Shown: positions 30,415 through 41,055 of the stretch, piece after piece
Layout of the letters: each line of letters opens with the position of its first letter
Position numbering within the stretch: position 1 is the first letter of the stretch
Origin: an uncultured Cohaesibacter sp.
Lineage (GTDB): Bacteria > Pseudomonadota > Alphaproteobacteria > Rhizobiales > Cohaesibacteraceae
Reading direction: 5' to 3'
Length of the DNA stretch: 64,000 nucleotides
Assembly (NCBI RefSeq): GCF_963678225.1
Contig: NZ_OY782764.1
Span: forward strand, 1,171,001-1,235,000
Notes under the pieces: model-generated
The model's database searches: none
Seen by the model: the letters and a program-made list of their open reading frames with translations, nothing else
What the model was told of the DNA's origin: nothing
Program-made: the position numbers and the translations under genes

Positions 30415-31806
30415 ATGGCATATGCAACGATTAATCCATATAACGGCGAACAGGTAGCGTCCTTCCCCGATGCGACGGATGCAGAAGTAAGCGCAGCCAT
30501 CGACAAGGCGCATAATGCCTTCTTGGCCTGGCGCGAAACCGGCTTTGCCGAGCGGGCAAAGATTCTGCAAAAGGCTGCCGATCTGCTGCGCGCCGACGCC
30601 GACGAGCATGCAAAGCTCCTGACCCTTGAAATGGGCAAGATTACTGCTGAAGCCAAGGCTGAGGTTGAGCTCTCCGCCAAGATCCTTGAATATTACGTCC
30701 GCAACGCAGAAAAGCTTCTCCAGCCGCGCAAGCTACCAGTGCTTGACCCTGCTGAAGGCGATGCGACGCTGGTGCATGAACCGCTCGGCGTCCTGCTGGC
30801 CATTGAGCCTTGGAACTTCCCTTACTATCAGATCGCCCGTATTCTCGCACCGCAGCTGTCTGCCGGTAATACGCTTCTGCTCAAGCATGCGTCCAACGTG
30901 CCTCAGAGCGCCGCCCGCTTTGAAAAACTGATGAAGGAAGCCGGTCTGCCAGAAGGGGCCTTTACCAATCTTTATGCAACCCGCTCCCAGATCGAAATGA
31001 TCATCAACGATCCGCGTGTGCATGGCGTGGCCCTCACAGGCTCCGAAGCGGCTGGTTCCGTTGTGGCGGCTCAGGCCGGTAAGGCGCTCAAGAAGTCCAC
31101 CATGGAACTGGGTGGCGCCGACGCTTTCGTCGTGCTCAAGGATGCAGACATTGACAAGGCCGTGGATTGGGCCGTCTTTGGTCGCCACTGGAACGGCGGG
31201 CAGGTCTGTGTTTCTTCCAAGCGCATGATCATCGAGGATTCGGTCTATGACGAATTCCTCGAAAAATACAAGGCTGGCGTTGCCAAACTGGTGGCAGGGG
31301 ATCCGTTTGACCCGAACACTACTCTTGCGCCGCTTTCTTCCCAGAAGGCTGCTGATGATGTGAAGGAACAGATCAGGAAGGCCGTTGCCAAAGGGGCAAA
31401 AGCCGAAGAAGTCGGTCCTGCCGTTCCCACCAAGGGGGCCTTTGTGCAGCCAACCATCCTGAGTGATCTGGGCGAAGAGAATGAAGCCCGTTACTGGGAA
31501 TTCTTCGGTCCGGTTTCCATGCTCTTCAGGGCAAAGGACGAGGCAGACGCAGTCCGCATCGCCAATGATACCCCGTTTGGTCTAGGTGGCTCGGTCTTCA
31601 CCAAGGATGAAAAACACGGCGCAGACGTGGCCGCGCAGATTTCTACCGGCATGGTCTTTGTGAATCATCCAACCAAGGTTGAGGCTGACCTGCCATTTGG
31701 CGGTATCCGCCGCTCTGGCTATGGTCGCGAATTGCTGGACCTCGGCTTGACCGAGTTTGTCAACCACAAGCTGATTGACGTTGTCGATATCGACGCGGCC
31801 TTCTGA
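30415..31806 (+). CDS. NAD(P)+-dependent succinate-semialdehyde dehydrogenase (Sad/YneI-like)
   Basis: This aldehyde dehydrogenase of 463 residues oxidises succinate semialdehyde to succinate in related organisms, the last step of GABA-type catabolism. Catalytic residues are Cys265 in GGQVCVSSKR and Glu231 in TMELGGADAF. The segment LLTLEMGKITAEAKAEVE is typical of the short YneI/Sad branch. AAGGAGAGG is 6-8 bases upstream of the ATG at 30415. It lies next to the dgdR/dgdA pair, which is consistent with amino-acid breakdown, but substrate preference is inferred. Confidence 0.87.
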   Translation: MAYATINPYNGEQVASFPDATDAEVSAAIDKAHNAFLAWRETGFAERAKILQKAADLLRADADEHAKLLTLEMGKITAEAKAEVELSAKILEYYVRNAEKLLQPRKLPVLDPAEGDATLVHEPLGVLLAIEPWNFPYYQIARILAPQLSAGNTLLLKHASNVPQSAARFEKLMKEAGLPEGAFTNLYATRSQIEMIINDPRVHGVALTGSEAAGSVVAAQAGKALKKSTMELGGADAFVVLKDADIDKAVDWAVFGRHWNGGQVCVSSKRMIIEDSVYDEFLEKYKAGVAKLVAGDPFDPNTTLAPLSSQKAADDVKEQIRKAVAKGAKAEEVGPAVPTKGAFVQPTILSDLGEENEARYWEFFGPVSMLFRAKDEADAVRIANDTPFGLGGSVFTKDEKHGADVAAQISTGMVFVNHPTKVEADLPFGGIRRSGYGRELLDLGLTEFVNHKLIDVVDIDAAF

Positions 31807-31843
31807 TCCGGCGCAAAAGCCATTTATTGACCCTCTTTATTAT

Positions 31844-31873
31844 AGAGCCCGTTCAGTTGACTGAGCGGGCTCT
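31844..31873. terminator. Bidirectional terminator
   Basis: A 14-bp stem with one G-T wobble (31844-31857 with 31860-31873) and a 2-base gap at the tip separates the convergent aldehyde dehydrogenase and LysR-type genes. A T tract follows on the plus strand. Confidence 0.75.
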
Positions 31874-31891
31874 TTTCATGAGGGCAAGCGC

Positions 31892-32740
31892 TTAAAGGAT
31901 CGGCAAAGTCGCACGGATATGGTCCGCCAATGCAGAGACTGCAGCGGAAGGACGCTGATCGGCCAGTTCCAGCGTAATGCCAATGGAAGGAAGACGAGGC
32001 AGATCATCTGTGATGATGCGCAGATCCTGTGGCACGGCGCTGCGGGTGAGAACGCTGATGGCGTGGCCCGAGCGGGCAATGGCCAGAAGACCGGCCAGAC
32101 TGTTGCTGGCATAGGCCACGCGATAGCGCCGGTTGATCGCCTCCATCACGGTGCAGGCCGCCCGATAGTCGATCGTGCTCGGAGTGGGCAGGGCGAGCGG
32201 TAGAATCGGAGCCGAAAGGATCGCTGGCGCAGCTTCATTGGCCACCCAGACCAGCTGCTCCTTGCGAATAACCCCGTCCGCCGTGGCCGAAGGCAGGGAG
32301 ACCAGCGCCATATCCAACAAGCGCTGCTGCAATTGCGGCCTCAGATCTGTTGACGGGGCGCAGGCCAGCCTCAAATCGATGTCCGGATAGCGCGTGCAAA
32401 AGCTGCCCAGAAGCTGGGGTAAGAAGGCGCTCGCATAATCCTCTGTACAGCCAAGGCTGATCGAACCGCGCAAGGTGGTTCCGGTCATATCCATCAGGAT
32501 TTCGTCATGCTGGGTAAGAAGAGCCTCGGCATGCACCAGCAATTTCTCGCCCGCTGCCGTTAGCCTGACGCCCGCGCCGGTGCGATGCAGAAGCGGTTTA
32601 CCGAGTTGATCCTCCAAACGATGCATCTGCATGCTGAGCGCCGACTGTGTGCGCCCGACCTGCTGGGCGGCAAGGCTGATGGAACCGGTTTGCGCGACAA
32701 TGACGAAATTTTTCAGCAAGGCGATGTCGAGTGACTGCAT
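31892..32740 (-). CDS. dgdR: LysR-family regulator, DgdR-like
   Basis: This 282-residue LysR-type protein has the N-terminal helix-turn-helix (LLKNFVIVAQTGSISLAAQQ) and an effector domain. It is divergent from dgdA, as in Burkholderia, where DgdR represses dgdA and responds to dialkylglycines; the name rests on that arrangement. The ATG at 32740 (MQSLDIALLKNF) is preferred over an upstream in-frame ATG at 32779, because the latter would place the start inside the likely operator. Confidence 0.72.
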   Translation of the reverse strand: MQSLDIALLKNFVIVAQTGSISLAAQQVGRTQSALSMQMHRLEDQLGKPLLHRTGAGVRLTAAGEKLLVHAEALLTQHDEILMDMTGTTLRGSISLGCTEDYASAFLPQLLGSFCTRYPDIDLRLACAPSTDLRPQLQQRLLDMALVSLPSATADGVIRKEQLVWVANEAAPAILSAPILPLALPTPSTIDYRAACTVMEAINRRYRVAYASNSLAGLLAIARSGHAISVLTRSAVPQDLRIITDDLPRLPSIGITLELADQRPSAAVSALADHIRATLPIL

Positions 32741-32752
32741 GATATAAGTCCG

Positions 32753-32780
32753 ATTGATATCTGAATTTAGTATTATCAAT
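32753..32780. promoter_or_regulatory. Candidate DgdR operator (attgata-N14-tatcaat)
   Basis: A 7-bp inverted repeat with 14-base spacing sits in the dgdR-dgdA gap, immediately upstream of the regulator's start. The position suits a LysR-type binding site that controls both genes. Confidence 0.4.
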
Positions 32781-32806
32781 TTGCCTGAATTTGCAAGCCT
32801 TGCTAA

Positions 32807-34159
<1,353 letters not shown>

Positions 34160-34175
34160 GGTGCAAAAGACGAAT

Positions 34176-34215
34176 CCGCTGCGAATGGTGCGAAACCCTT
34201 CCGCAGCGGGTTTTT
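34176..34215 (+). terminator. Terminator-like hairpin after dgdA
   Basis: The arms ccgctgcg (34176-34183) and cgcagcgg (34202-34209) with an 18-base loop are followed by gttttt. Confidence 0.6.
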
Positions 34216-34241
34216 CATGGCGTCTGCATTTTGGTAGCGCT

Positions 34242-35048
34242 TTAGCGCTCAAGCAGATTTTCTACCGCCCTGGTCAGCAGCTTGAGATCATCCGGGCGGG
34301 AGAGGCGATGATCGCCATCCTTGACCAGCGTCAGCTTGACATCGTCACGCGCCAGACGGGCAACCAGATCGACCGATGAATGCCAGGGAACAGCGTCGTC
34401 CTTGACCCCTTGCAGGATATGCACCGGACAACCGGTTTCGATCAGATCATCGCCCAACAGATGAGCCTTGCCATCTTCGATCAGTTTGGCGGTGATTTCA
34501 TAAGGGCCGTCATCATAGGCACTTGGGCGCCGGAAAATGCCTGTTTCTGCCATTTCGGCCTTGGCGGCTTCGTCAAAATTGTCCCACATCAGCGCCTTGG
34601 TCATATCGATTGCCGGAGCGATCAGAACAAGGCCCTTGATGCGGCTTTTTTCAAGCCCGACCTGTGCGATATGCGCTCGGGTGAGCAACAGGGCGAGCCA
34701 ACCGCCCATGGATGAGCCGCAGATGATTTGCGGTCCGTCTGTCTTTTCATCGAACACCGCAAGGCTTTCGGCGAGCCATCGCGAGATGGTGCCATCCAGA
34801 AAGTCACCACCGGAGACGCCATGGCCGGAATAGTCAAAACGGGTGAAGGCGGAGCCATTTTCTGTGGCCCATTCATCCAGACACTGCGCCTTGTCCCCTT
34901 CCATGTTGGACTTGTAGCCATTCATCCAGAACAGCCCCGGTTGGCCCGCTTTTGCGGCCAATCGCTGTTTGAAGGCAATTTCGCGGGGATGGTCCCCCTC
35001 AACCAAGGGGTTTCCGACAAGGAAGGTTTGCTTTTGGGGGGCTGACAT
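34242..35048 (-). CDS. Alpha/beta hydrolase
   Basis: This 268-residue protein is a soluble alpha/beta hydrolase. The nucleophile elbow is ICGSSMGGWLAL, a late acid lies in VKDDAVPW, and the catalytic His lies in DGDHRLSRPDDL near the C-terminus. The family often acts on short esters or thioesters, but the substrate is not visible. The ATG at 35048 is favoured (GGAGA 8 bases upstream) over an in-frame codon at 35090. It is convergent with dgdA and divergent from the glycosyltransferase gene. Confidence 0.85.
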   Translation of the reverse strand: MSAPQKQTFLVGNPLVEGDHPREIAFKQRLAAKAGQPGLFWMNGYKSNMEGDKAQCLDEWATENGSAFTRFDYSGHGVSGGDFLDGTISRWLAESLAVFDEKTDGPQIICGSSMGGWLALLLTRAHIAQVGLEKSRIKGLVLIAPAIDMTKALMWDNFDEAAKAEMAETGIFRRPSAYDDGPYEITAKLIEDGKAHLLGDDLIETGCPVHILQGVKDDAVPWHSSVDLVARLARDDVKLTLVKDGDHRLSRPDDLKLLTRAVENLLER

Positions 35049-35132
35049 TGTTATGTCTCCGGGAAAGAAATCAAACGGCACCGTTGGCAAGCGCGGCGAC
35101 GGGGATGCCAGTTACATAGCGCGGTGGACCGC

Positions 35133-36329
35133 ATGACGAAAGCCCCAACAATTCTACAGGTTATTCCTTGGCTCGATTCCGGTGGCGTAGAGCGCGGAAC
35201 GGTGGATATCGCAGCTGCGATAACCAGCTCTGGCGGCAAGGCTCTGGTGGCCGCTGAAGCAGGGCGGCTGCTGCCCGAATTGGAAGAGGTGGGCGGACGC
35301 CTGTTGCCGCTCAAGGGGCGTAGCAAGAATCCGTTGCGGATTCTCTTCTCCAATGCCAAAGCCATCGAGCGCATGATCCGAGAGGAAGGGGTGGATCTCG
35401 TCCATGCCCGCTCTCGTGCCCCTGCATGGAGCGCCTATATTGCTGCCCGGCGCGCCGGTGTGCCCTTCGTGACCACCTATCACGGCGCCTACAGCCAGAA
35501 GGGGCGGTTGAAGGCCTTCTATAATTCGGTCATGGCCAAAGGCGATATTGTGATCGCCAATTCCCATTACACGGCTCGGCTGGTCATCGGGCGCAATCCG
35601 GATGCGGAAAACCGGACGATGACCATTCACCGCGGTGTCGATATGGATCTTTTCGATCCACAAAAGATTTCTGACGAGCGGATTCAAGCCCTGCGCAGCA
35701 AATGGGAATTGGATGCCCGCCCCGTGATGATCCTTCCCTCAAGGCTGACGCGCTGGAAGGGGCAGAGTTTCATCATTCCGGTGATGGGGGCGCTCAAGAA
35801 AGCCATCGGGCCAACCTTCCAATTGCTTCTCATTGGCGATGAACAGGGGCGTGAATCCTATGTCGCGGAGCTGGATCGCCTGATTTCCGAGCATGATGTG
35901 GCCGATTGCGTCAGTCGAGTTGGCCATTGCAAGGACATGCCGGCAGCCTATGCGCTGGCCAACATGGTGATCGTGCCCAGTCAGGATGCGGAGACCTTCG
36001 GACGCTCGGCAGCCGAAGGGCTGGCCATGGGTAAACCGACGCTCGTCGGCGATCTGGGCGCCCAGCCCGAGGTCGTGGCTCCGCCTATGGATGTGACGCC
36101 GGAACAATGGATCGCCAGCGTCATCGCTCATGATGATGCAACAGGCTGGCAGGACGCCATCGCCCAAACGCTTACCATGCCCGAGGCAAAGAAACAGCAG
36201 GTGGCCCCGGTCGCCAGAAATCTGATTGAGGCCTGTTTTTCGCTCAAATCCATGGGCCAGCAGACCCTTGCTGTCTATGACCAACTGCTGGGATGTGATC
36301 TGGCGGATCGCTATGGGGCCGAGCGCTAG
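35133..36329 (+). CDS. Glycosyltransferase family 4 protein
   Basis: This 398-residue GT-B enzyme probably adds a sugar to a cell-envelope glycan or lipid. The N-terminus has WLDSGGVERGTVDIA, the middle NSHYTARLVIGRNPD and IHRGVDMDLFDP, and the C-terminal domain holds the nucleotide-sugar site DAETFGRSAAEGLAMGKPTL (E-x7-E type). A GTG at 35124 is an alternative start. No other glycan genes are adjacent. Its last 4 bases overlap the end of the convergent AraC gene. Confidence 0.88.
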   Translation: MTKAPTILQVIPWLDSGGVERGTVDIAAAITSSGGKALVAAEAGRLLPELEEVGGRLLPLKGRSKNPLRILFSNAKAIERMIREEGVDLVHARSRAPAWSAYIAARRAGVPFVTTYHGAYSQKGRLKAFYNSVMAKGDIVIANSHYTARLVIGRNPDAENRTMTIHRGVDMDLFDPQKISDERIQALRSKWELDARPVMILPSRLTRWKGQSFIIPVMGALKKAIGPTFQLLLIGDEQGRESYVAELDRLISEHDVADCVSRVGHCKDMPAAYALANMVIVPSQDAETFGRSAAEGLAMGKPTLVGDLGAQPEVVAPPMDVTPEQWIASVIAHDDATGWQDAIAQTLTMPEAKKQQVAPVARNLIEACFSLKSMGQQTLAVYDQLLGCDLADRYGAER

Positions 36330-37285
36330 CCGATAGCGCCCATCTCAGACCTATCCTCAGGCCCCATTCGACGGAAGCTGCCCGGGCCGATATGGAAGGC
36401 CCGTTTGAAACTGCGCGAAAAGGATGGCACGCAATCATAGCCACACCGGCTGGCCACTTCGCCCATCGACAGATGGGTCGTGGTGAGCAGCATGCGGGCC
36501 TTGTTGAGACGCCAGCTCCTGAGATAATCCATCGGTGTCTGCCCCACTTCCTCGGCAAAATTGCGAGCAAAGGCAGAGCGGGATTGCCCGGCCAGTGCGG
36601 CGAGATCTTCAACAAGCCACTTTTTCTCCGGTTCGGCATGGATGGCACTAAGGCTACGCGCTATGGCCTTGTCTGACAGGGCACGCAGGAAACCTTTGGT
36701 CTCGTCGGTGGCGGTTTGGGCAAGCTGTCGGATGGTCTGGATGAAAATCACTTCGATCAGACGGCTGACAATGGCCGCCATGCCCTGTTCCCCTCGATTG
36801 GCCTCCAAGGAGATCAAATCAAGAGTGGAGCGCATCCATGGCACGGTTGCCATATCCTCGGGCCTAAGATGAAGATGGCTCGGCAGAAGCGCCAGCACGG
36901 GATGCTCGATCTCTTCATCAAAATGCAGAAAACCGCAGAGCAAGGCGGCTTTCTCGCGCTCTTTCCCGACTCTCAGCACTCCGTCCCGCAAGGCCCCGCT
37001 GCCAATCAATCCGCCCAAATCCGCCGGTGCGAGATCCGGGGCCGCCTTGATGCTCTGGGTTGCTCCATGAGGCACCAGCAGAATGTCTCCCTTTTCAAGT
37101 GGCACCGGCTCTTCTCCCTCCAGACAGAGCCAGCAGGAGCCATTCAGCACGATATGGAATCGGATATGGCGCTGGGATGGGGGAATGGAAACCGCGAAGG
37201 GGCCGGATAGCTGGGCGCGAAAATAGAGCTCCCCGGCGATGCGCAGGGTGGCAAAAATATCGGAAATCAGATCTGTCTTATGCAT
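36326..37285 (-). CDS. AraC-family transcriptional regulator (cupin sensor)
   Basis: This 319-residue regulator has an N-terminal cupin-like sensing domain (about 15-180, with RFHIVLNGSCWLCLEG and GDILLVPHGATQ) and a C-terminal double helix-turn-helix (about 215-310: WLVEDLAALAGQSRSAFARNF and MGEVASRCGYDCVPSFSRSF). The layout matches the AraC branch with a cupin_6 domain. An in-frame GTG at 37294 is an alternative start. It is divergent from a LysE exporter and may control it. Confidence 0.86.
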   Translation of the reverse strand: MHKTDLISDIFATLRIAGELYFRAQLSGPFAVSIPPSQRHIRFHIVLNGSCWLCLEGEEPVPLEKGDILLVPHGATQSIKAAPDLAPADLGGLIGSGALRDGVLRVGKEREKAALLCGFLHFDEEIEHPVLALLPSHLHLRPEDMATVPWMRSTLDLISLEANRGEQGMAAIVSRLIEVIFIQTIRQLAQTATDETKGFLRALSDKAIARSLSAIHAEPEKKWLVEDLAALAGQSRSAFARNFAEEVGQTPMDYLRSWRLNKARMLLTTTHLSMGEVASRCGYDCVPSFSRSFKRAFHIGPGSFRRMGPEDRSEMGAIG

Positions 37286-37451
37286 GCGTATCACTTTCTG
37301 GACGATCTGCTAAGAATGAGGGCGTTTCAATCATTAACAAGCGCCAGCCATTGCGGCAAGCATTGGGCAGAGGCGGATAGGCCGCTGATCGACCCGTTGC
37401 CCTCTAGCCCCAATGCCTGATTGACCCAAAGATTGTGGAGCGAAGATTCAA

Positions 37452-38066
37452 ATGCCTTTGGAAATGATACTTGCCCTCATCGGATTTGCCTTTGTCATGT
37501 CCATCTCGCCCGGCCCCGCCAACTTCCTGTTGCTGGCCTCTGGCGCCAATTTCGGCGTGTTGCGGTCCCTGCCGCTGATATTTGGCGTGTCGCTTGGCTT
37601 TTTGTCGATGGTGTTTGCCGTCGGGCTCGGATTGGGGCAATTGCTCAAGGAAGCGCCGATGGTTGAAACCAGCCTCAGAATTGCCTGCGGGGCCTATATT
37701 CTCTGGCTGGCCTACAAGATTGCTGGCGCCAGATCCATGGGGGCCGATGCTGGTAATGAGGGCGAAAAATTGGCCAAGCCGGTCTCCTTCATTCAGGCAG
37801 CTCTATTACAGTTGCTCAATCCCAAGGCATGGACCGTCGCCCTGCTGGTAACCGTGACCTACATGACCGAACAGGATTATCTCACAAATCTTATCGTGCT
37901 GGTGGCGGTGTTTGCGGTGGTCAATATCCCCTCTATCAGCGTTTGGGCCATATCCGGGGCAGCCTTGCGCAAGCGGCTGTCTCAAGGCTCCCGGCTGATA
38001 TGGTTCAACCGGATCATGGCCTTGCTCCTGGTTGCCAGCATGGCGCCCATGCTGATCCATTTCTAA
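37452..38066 (+). CDS. LysE/RhtB family amino-acid exporter
   Basis: This 204-residue inner-membrane protein has about six hydrophobic segments. The RhtB/LysE signature FVMSISPGPANFLLLASGA lies in the first helix, and LLNPKAWTVALLV in the middle. It likely exports amino acids or related metabolites. It is divergent from the AraC regulator. Substrate unknown. Confidence 0.88.
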   Translation: MPLEMILALIGFAFVMSISPGPANFLLLASGANFGVLRSLPLIFGVSLGFLSMVFAVGLGLGQLLKEAPMVETSLRIACGAYILWLAYKIAGARSMGADAGNEGEKLAKPVSFIQAALLQLLNPKAWTVALLVTVTYMTEQDYLTNLIVLVAVFAVVNIPSISVWAISGAALRKRLSQGSRLIWFNRIMALLLVASMAPMLIHF

Positions 38067-38075
38067 GACAAAGAA

Positions 38076-38117
38076 AAAGCCTGATCCGGCCAGAATCGAG
38101 CCGCCAGATCAGGCTTT
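38076..38117. terminator. Convergent terminator between lysE-type gene and focA
   Basis: An 11-bp stem (aaagcctgatc / gatcaggcttt) with a 20-base loop lies between the convergent genes. Confidence 0.65.
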
Positions 38118-38143
38118 CAGACTGTGCAATAGTCGGCTGAAGC

Positions 38144-39004
38144 CTAGTGCTTCTGTGGGCGTAGATAGATGAACCAGTAAATGAGGCCCACCAGAACGCC
38201 GCCGCCGATGATGTTGCCGATGGTGACCGGGATCAGGTTGTTGATCACGAAATGGCCCCATGTCAGATCGGCGAAGTCCGCCGCCGTGGTGCCGGTTGCG
38301 GCCCAGAATTCGGGACCGGCAAAGGTCTTGGTCATGATGGCCATCGGGATCTGGAACATGTTGGCGACACAGTGCTCAAAACCGGAAGCCACAAACATGG
38401 CGACAGGCAGGGTCACGGCCAGCAGCTTGTCGGTGACAGAACGGCCCGCATAGGACATCCAGACGCCGAGGCAAACCATGACGTTACACATGGCGCCAAG
38501 CGCTACGGCCTGAAAGAAACCATGATGCAGCTTATGCTGGGCGATATGCATATAGTTCAGACCAAGAGAGCCGTTGCCCTGTTCGTAATGCTGTGCAATC
38601 TGCATGATAATGACCAGACCGATGGCTCCGACAAAGTTGCCCGCATAGACGATAACCCAGTTTTTGCCGAGCTGCCCCCAGGTGATTTTCTTGCTGGCCT
38701 TGGCCACAACGGTGAGCACGGTGCTGGTGAACAGATCGCCGCCATTGACGACAACCAGCATCAGGCCAAGACTGAAGGCCAGACCACCAATGAACTTATT
38801 GGCTCCCCAGCCGATATCGCCATTTCCGTTGGTTACCACCGTGTAGAAAATGAAGGCGATGCCGATAAAGGCACCCGCAGTGATCGCCAGAACGAATGTG
38901 GTCAGCGGCTGTTTGGTTGCTTTATAGACACCAACATCCTCGGCTTTCTTGGCCATTTCGGCGGGCATCAGGGCGTCAAATTGGAATTGAGGCGTTTCGG
39001 ACAT
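38144..39004 (-). CDS. focA: Formate channel FocA (FNT family)
   Basis: FocA is a pentameric inner-membrane channel that moves formate across the membrane under fermentative conditions. The 286-residue protein follows the E. coli protein closely: PAEMAKKAEDVGVYKATK, GGDLFTSTVLTVVAKASKK, WGQLGKNWVIVYAGN, VWMSYAGRSVTDK, PVAMFVASGFEHCVANMF and NLIPVTIGNIIGGG. It has six transmembrane helices. The ATG at 39004 is chosen by this match; the open frame upstream to 39187 is not family sequence. Formate lyase is not in the window. A half-conserved FNR-type site lies 95 bases upstream. Confidence 0.93.
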   Translation of the reverse strand: MSETPQFQFDALMPAEMAKKAEDVGVYKATKQPLTTFVLAITAGAFIGIAFIFYTVVTNGNGDIGWGANKFIGGLAFSLGLMLVVVNGGDLFTSTVLTVVAKASKKITWGQLGKNWVIVYAGNFVGAIGLVIIMQIAQHYEQGNGSLGLNYMHIAQHKLHHGFFQAVALGAMCNVMVCLGVWMSYAGRSVTDKLLAVTLPVAMFVASGFEHCVANMFQIPMAIMTKTFAGPEFWAATGTTAADFADLTWGHFVINNLIPVTIGNIIGGGVLVGLIYWFIYLRPQKH

Positions 39005-39098
39005 GGAGTAGACTTTTCTGCTCTTTGGATACACGATAGGGCGACAGGCACCAGCTATAACATTTGTTGGCTCTTTATCATACGATGGTCGCATATCG

Positions 39099-39112
39099 TT
39101 GATATTGGTCAT
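39099..39112 (-). promoter_or_regulatory. Possible FNR-type site upstream of focA
   Basis: TTGATATTGGTCAT matches the TTGAT-N4-ATCAA consensus fully in one half and at 3 of 5 bases in the other. It lies 95 bases before the focA start, a plausible place for an anaerobic activator. Confidence 0.3.
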
Positions 39113-39326
39113 CTCGAGCCATGCTAATTTTGCATAGCAGAACTTTTGGCTCCGCGAAATATCCCAGTAACGGCAAGATTTTGACAAGACTCGGCATTAG
39201 CTTGTGAAAGGATAGAGAATTCTGCCTTTTATCCCTGCCCCTGTTCCATGGCAGGGCTTGAAAGGTGGCGCAAGCTGCGTCATATGTATTTGACGCTATT
39301 GTTGCAATAAACAGGAGATTACGACC

Positions 39327-39863
39327 ATTCGCCGCCCAAATAGAGCGCAAGCGCCCCGCGAGACGGGACCGCGCATCAATAACCAAATCCGTATTGACGA
39401 AGTGCAGCTCATCGATGATGAGGGACATAACCATGGATCCACTCCGACCAGACAAGCGCTAGACATGGCTGCTGAAGCCGGTTTGGATCTGGTTGAGATC
39501 TCGCCGAACGCAAAGCCGCCGGTCTGCAAGATCATGGATTATGGCCGGTACAAATATCAGGCTCAGAAAAAAGCCGCCGAAGCGCGCAAGAAGCAGAAAG
39601 TTGTCGATGTGAAAGAGGTCAAGATGCGGCCAAACATCGACACCCACGATTATGAAGTGAAAATGCGCAATGCCAATCGCTTTATCGAAGACGGTGACAA
39701 GGTCAAATTCACCTTGCGCTTCCGTGGTCGTGAAATGGCGCACCAAAGCCTCGGCATGGAATTGCTCCAGAAGGTCAAAGCCGAGATGATCGAACGCACC
39801 AAGGTAGAGCTGGAACCCAGACTCGAAGGGCGCCAGATGATCATGATTCTCGCTCCGAAATAA
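39327..39863 (+). CDS. infC: Translation initiation factor IF-3
   Basis: IF-3 binds the 30S subunit, prevents subunit joining and checks start codons. The 178-residue reading has the usual two domains, with [53 protein letters not shown] and [13 protein letters not shown]. The N-terminal codons ([20 protein letters not shown]) are typical family sequence, but there is no ATG, GTG or TTG in front of them. The ATT at 39327 follows AGGAG by 9 bases. A rare ATT start is known in infC genes and lets IF-3 repress its own translation. A start at the GTG at 39402 would remove essential sequence. Confidence 0.93.
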   Translation: MRRPNRAQAPRETGPRINNQIRIDEVQLIDDEGHNHGSTPTRQALDMAAEAGLDLVEISPNAKPPVCKIMDYGRYKYQAQKKAAEARKKQKVVDVKEVKMRPNIDTHDYEVKMRNANRFIEDGDKVKFTLRFRGREMAHQSLGMELLQKVKAEMIERTKVELEPRLEGRQMIMILAPK

Positions 39864-39893
39864 GTATTCTCTGGGCACAATACTATTTCGTCA

Positions 39894-39925
39894 AAAAAAC
39901 CCGGATCATTGGATCCGGGTTTTTT
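39894..39925 (+). terminator. Strong rho-independent terminator after infC
   Basis: A 14-bp perfect stem (aaaaaacccggatc / gatccgggtttttt) with a 4-base loop. It isolates infC from the next genes. Confidence 0.85.
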
Positions 39926-40042
39926 ATTGGCCCGTACAAGTGGCGCCATGTGATTTGTACCCTGTCTCAGGGAACAAAAACAGGCGCTGATCCCTTTATT
40001 ATGAGGGGCCGTGAAACAAGTGAAAACGGGCAGGATAGGAAC

Positions 40043-40501
40043 ATGAAATCCTCAAGCTGGCGAACCTATGGACTTTTTCTCCTGATTTCTGTTGGGGGAG
40101 GGCTGTTGATCGGCGCCAATAACATTCCGGGGCCATGGTATCAGGGGCTGGTCAAACCACCCTTCACGCCGCCCAACTGGTTGTTCGCTCCGGCCTGGAC
40201 ATTCCTCTATATTCTAATCGGCATCGTCGGCGCGCGGATCTATCAATCGGCATTTTCAAAAGATCTGCTCCCCATGTGGCTGATTCAGATGGGGCTCAAT
40301 TTCGCCTGGAGCCCGGTCTTCTTCACGCTGAAAAACCTGCCCGGATCTGTTGCCATTATCACGCTTCTGCTTGTTATCATCATCAGCTTCATTGTGAGGA
40401 CCAGAAAGCGCGATCCACTGGCCGCGCTTCTCTTCGTGCCCTATCTGCTCTGGGTCGGCTATGCGACCTATCTGAACCTGTCTATCTGGCTGCTGAATTG
40501 A
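40043..40501 (+). CDS. tspO: TspO/MBR family membrane protein
   Basis: TspO proteins are five-helix membrane proteins that bind porphyrins and cholesterol-like ligands and in Alphaproteobacteria influence stress and pigment regulation. The 152-residue protein shows the family signature PWYQGLVKPPFTPPNWLFAP and LNFAWSPVFF, and ends VPYLLWVGYATYLNLSIWLLN-like. AGGA is 4-8 bases upstream of the ATG. It sits between infC and rpmI, where a ribosomal operon would normally continue. Confidence 0.9.
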   Translation: MKSSSWRTYGLFLLISVGGGLLIGANNIPGPWYQGLVKPPFTPPNWLFAPAWTFLYILIGIVGARIYQSAFSKDLLPMWLIQMGLNFAWSPVFFTLKNLPGSVAIITLLLVIIISFIVRTRKRDPLAALLFVPYLLWVGYATYLNLSIWLLN

Positions 40502-40811
40502 TTCCGCAGCCAACCGATAGTCCCAGCGATGGCTTTTACCGGATAACGGGCAGATTCTTTGATCTTGCCTCTTGATTCCCTTCCCGCGCATCGCTATAAC
40601 CCGCCAATCTGTAGGCAACCGGCATGTCTCCTTAAGGGTGGATGTTGGTCGGACTGCAAGGTAAGTGACTCGCCCGGCTGATTTTAGGGCTGCCGTGGGG
40701 AGTTTGAAATGCTCAATCCGGGATGGTTGGATCCAGTGCCTTCATGGTCAGGAACACCCTCTTAGAGCTTTGTCAAAAACAACAATCCGCCAAGGATTTC
40801 AGGAGAGCAAA
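40502..40811. promoter_or_regulatory. Leader region of the rpmI-rplT operon
   Basis: This 310-base stretch has no gene. It must contain the rpmI promoter and leader. In other bacteria, L20 represses its operon through a leader RNA structure; I did not identify a convincing one here. AGGAG lies at 40801-40805, seven bases before the rpmI ATG. Confidence 0.45.
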
Positions 40812-41009
40812 ATGCCCAAGCTGAAAACAAAATCCGGAGCCAAGAAGCGCTTCAAGGTTACCGGTACTGGCAAGATCGTATCCGCACAGGCTGGCAAACA
40901 GCACGGTATGATCAAACGCACCACCAAATTCATCCGCAAAGCACGTGGCACCACCACTCTGGCTGAGCAGGATGCGAAAATCGTCAAGCAGTTTCTGCCT
41001 TACAAGTAA
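40812..41009 (+). CDS. rpmI: 50S ribosomal protein L35
   Basis: The 65-residue basic protein begins [20 protein letters not shown] and contains [19 protein letters not shown], standard for L35. It is followed by rplT, the usual pair. Confidence 0.97.
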   Translation: MPKLKTKSGAKKRFKVTGTGKIVSAQAGKQHGMIKRTTKFIRKARGTTTLAEQDAKIVKQFLPYK

Positions 41010-41055
41010 GCGCCAAGCAGCTTGAATACAGCATTCTGGTTTAGGAGATAGAATA

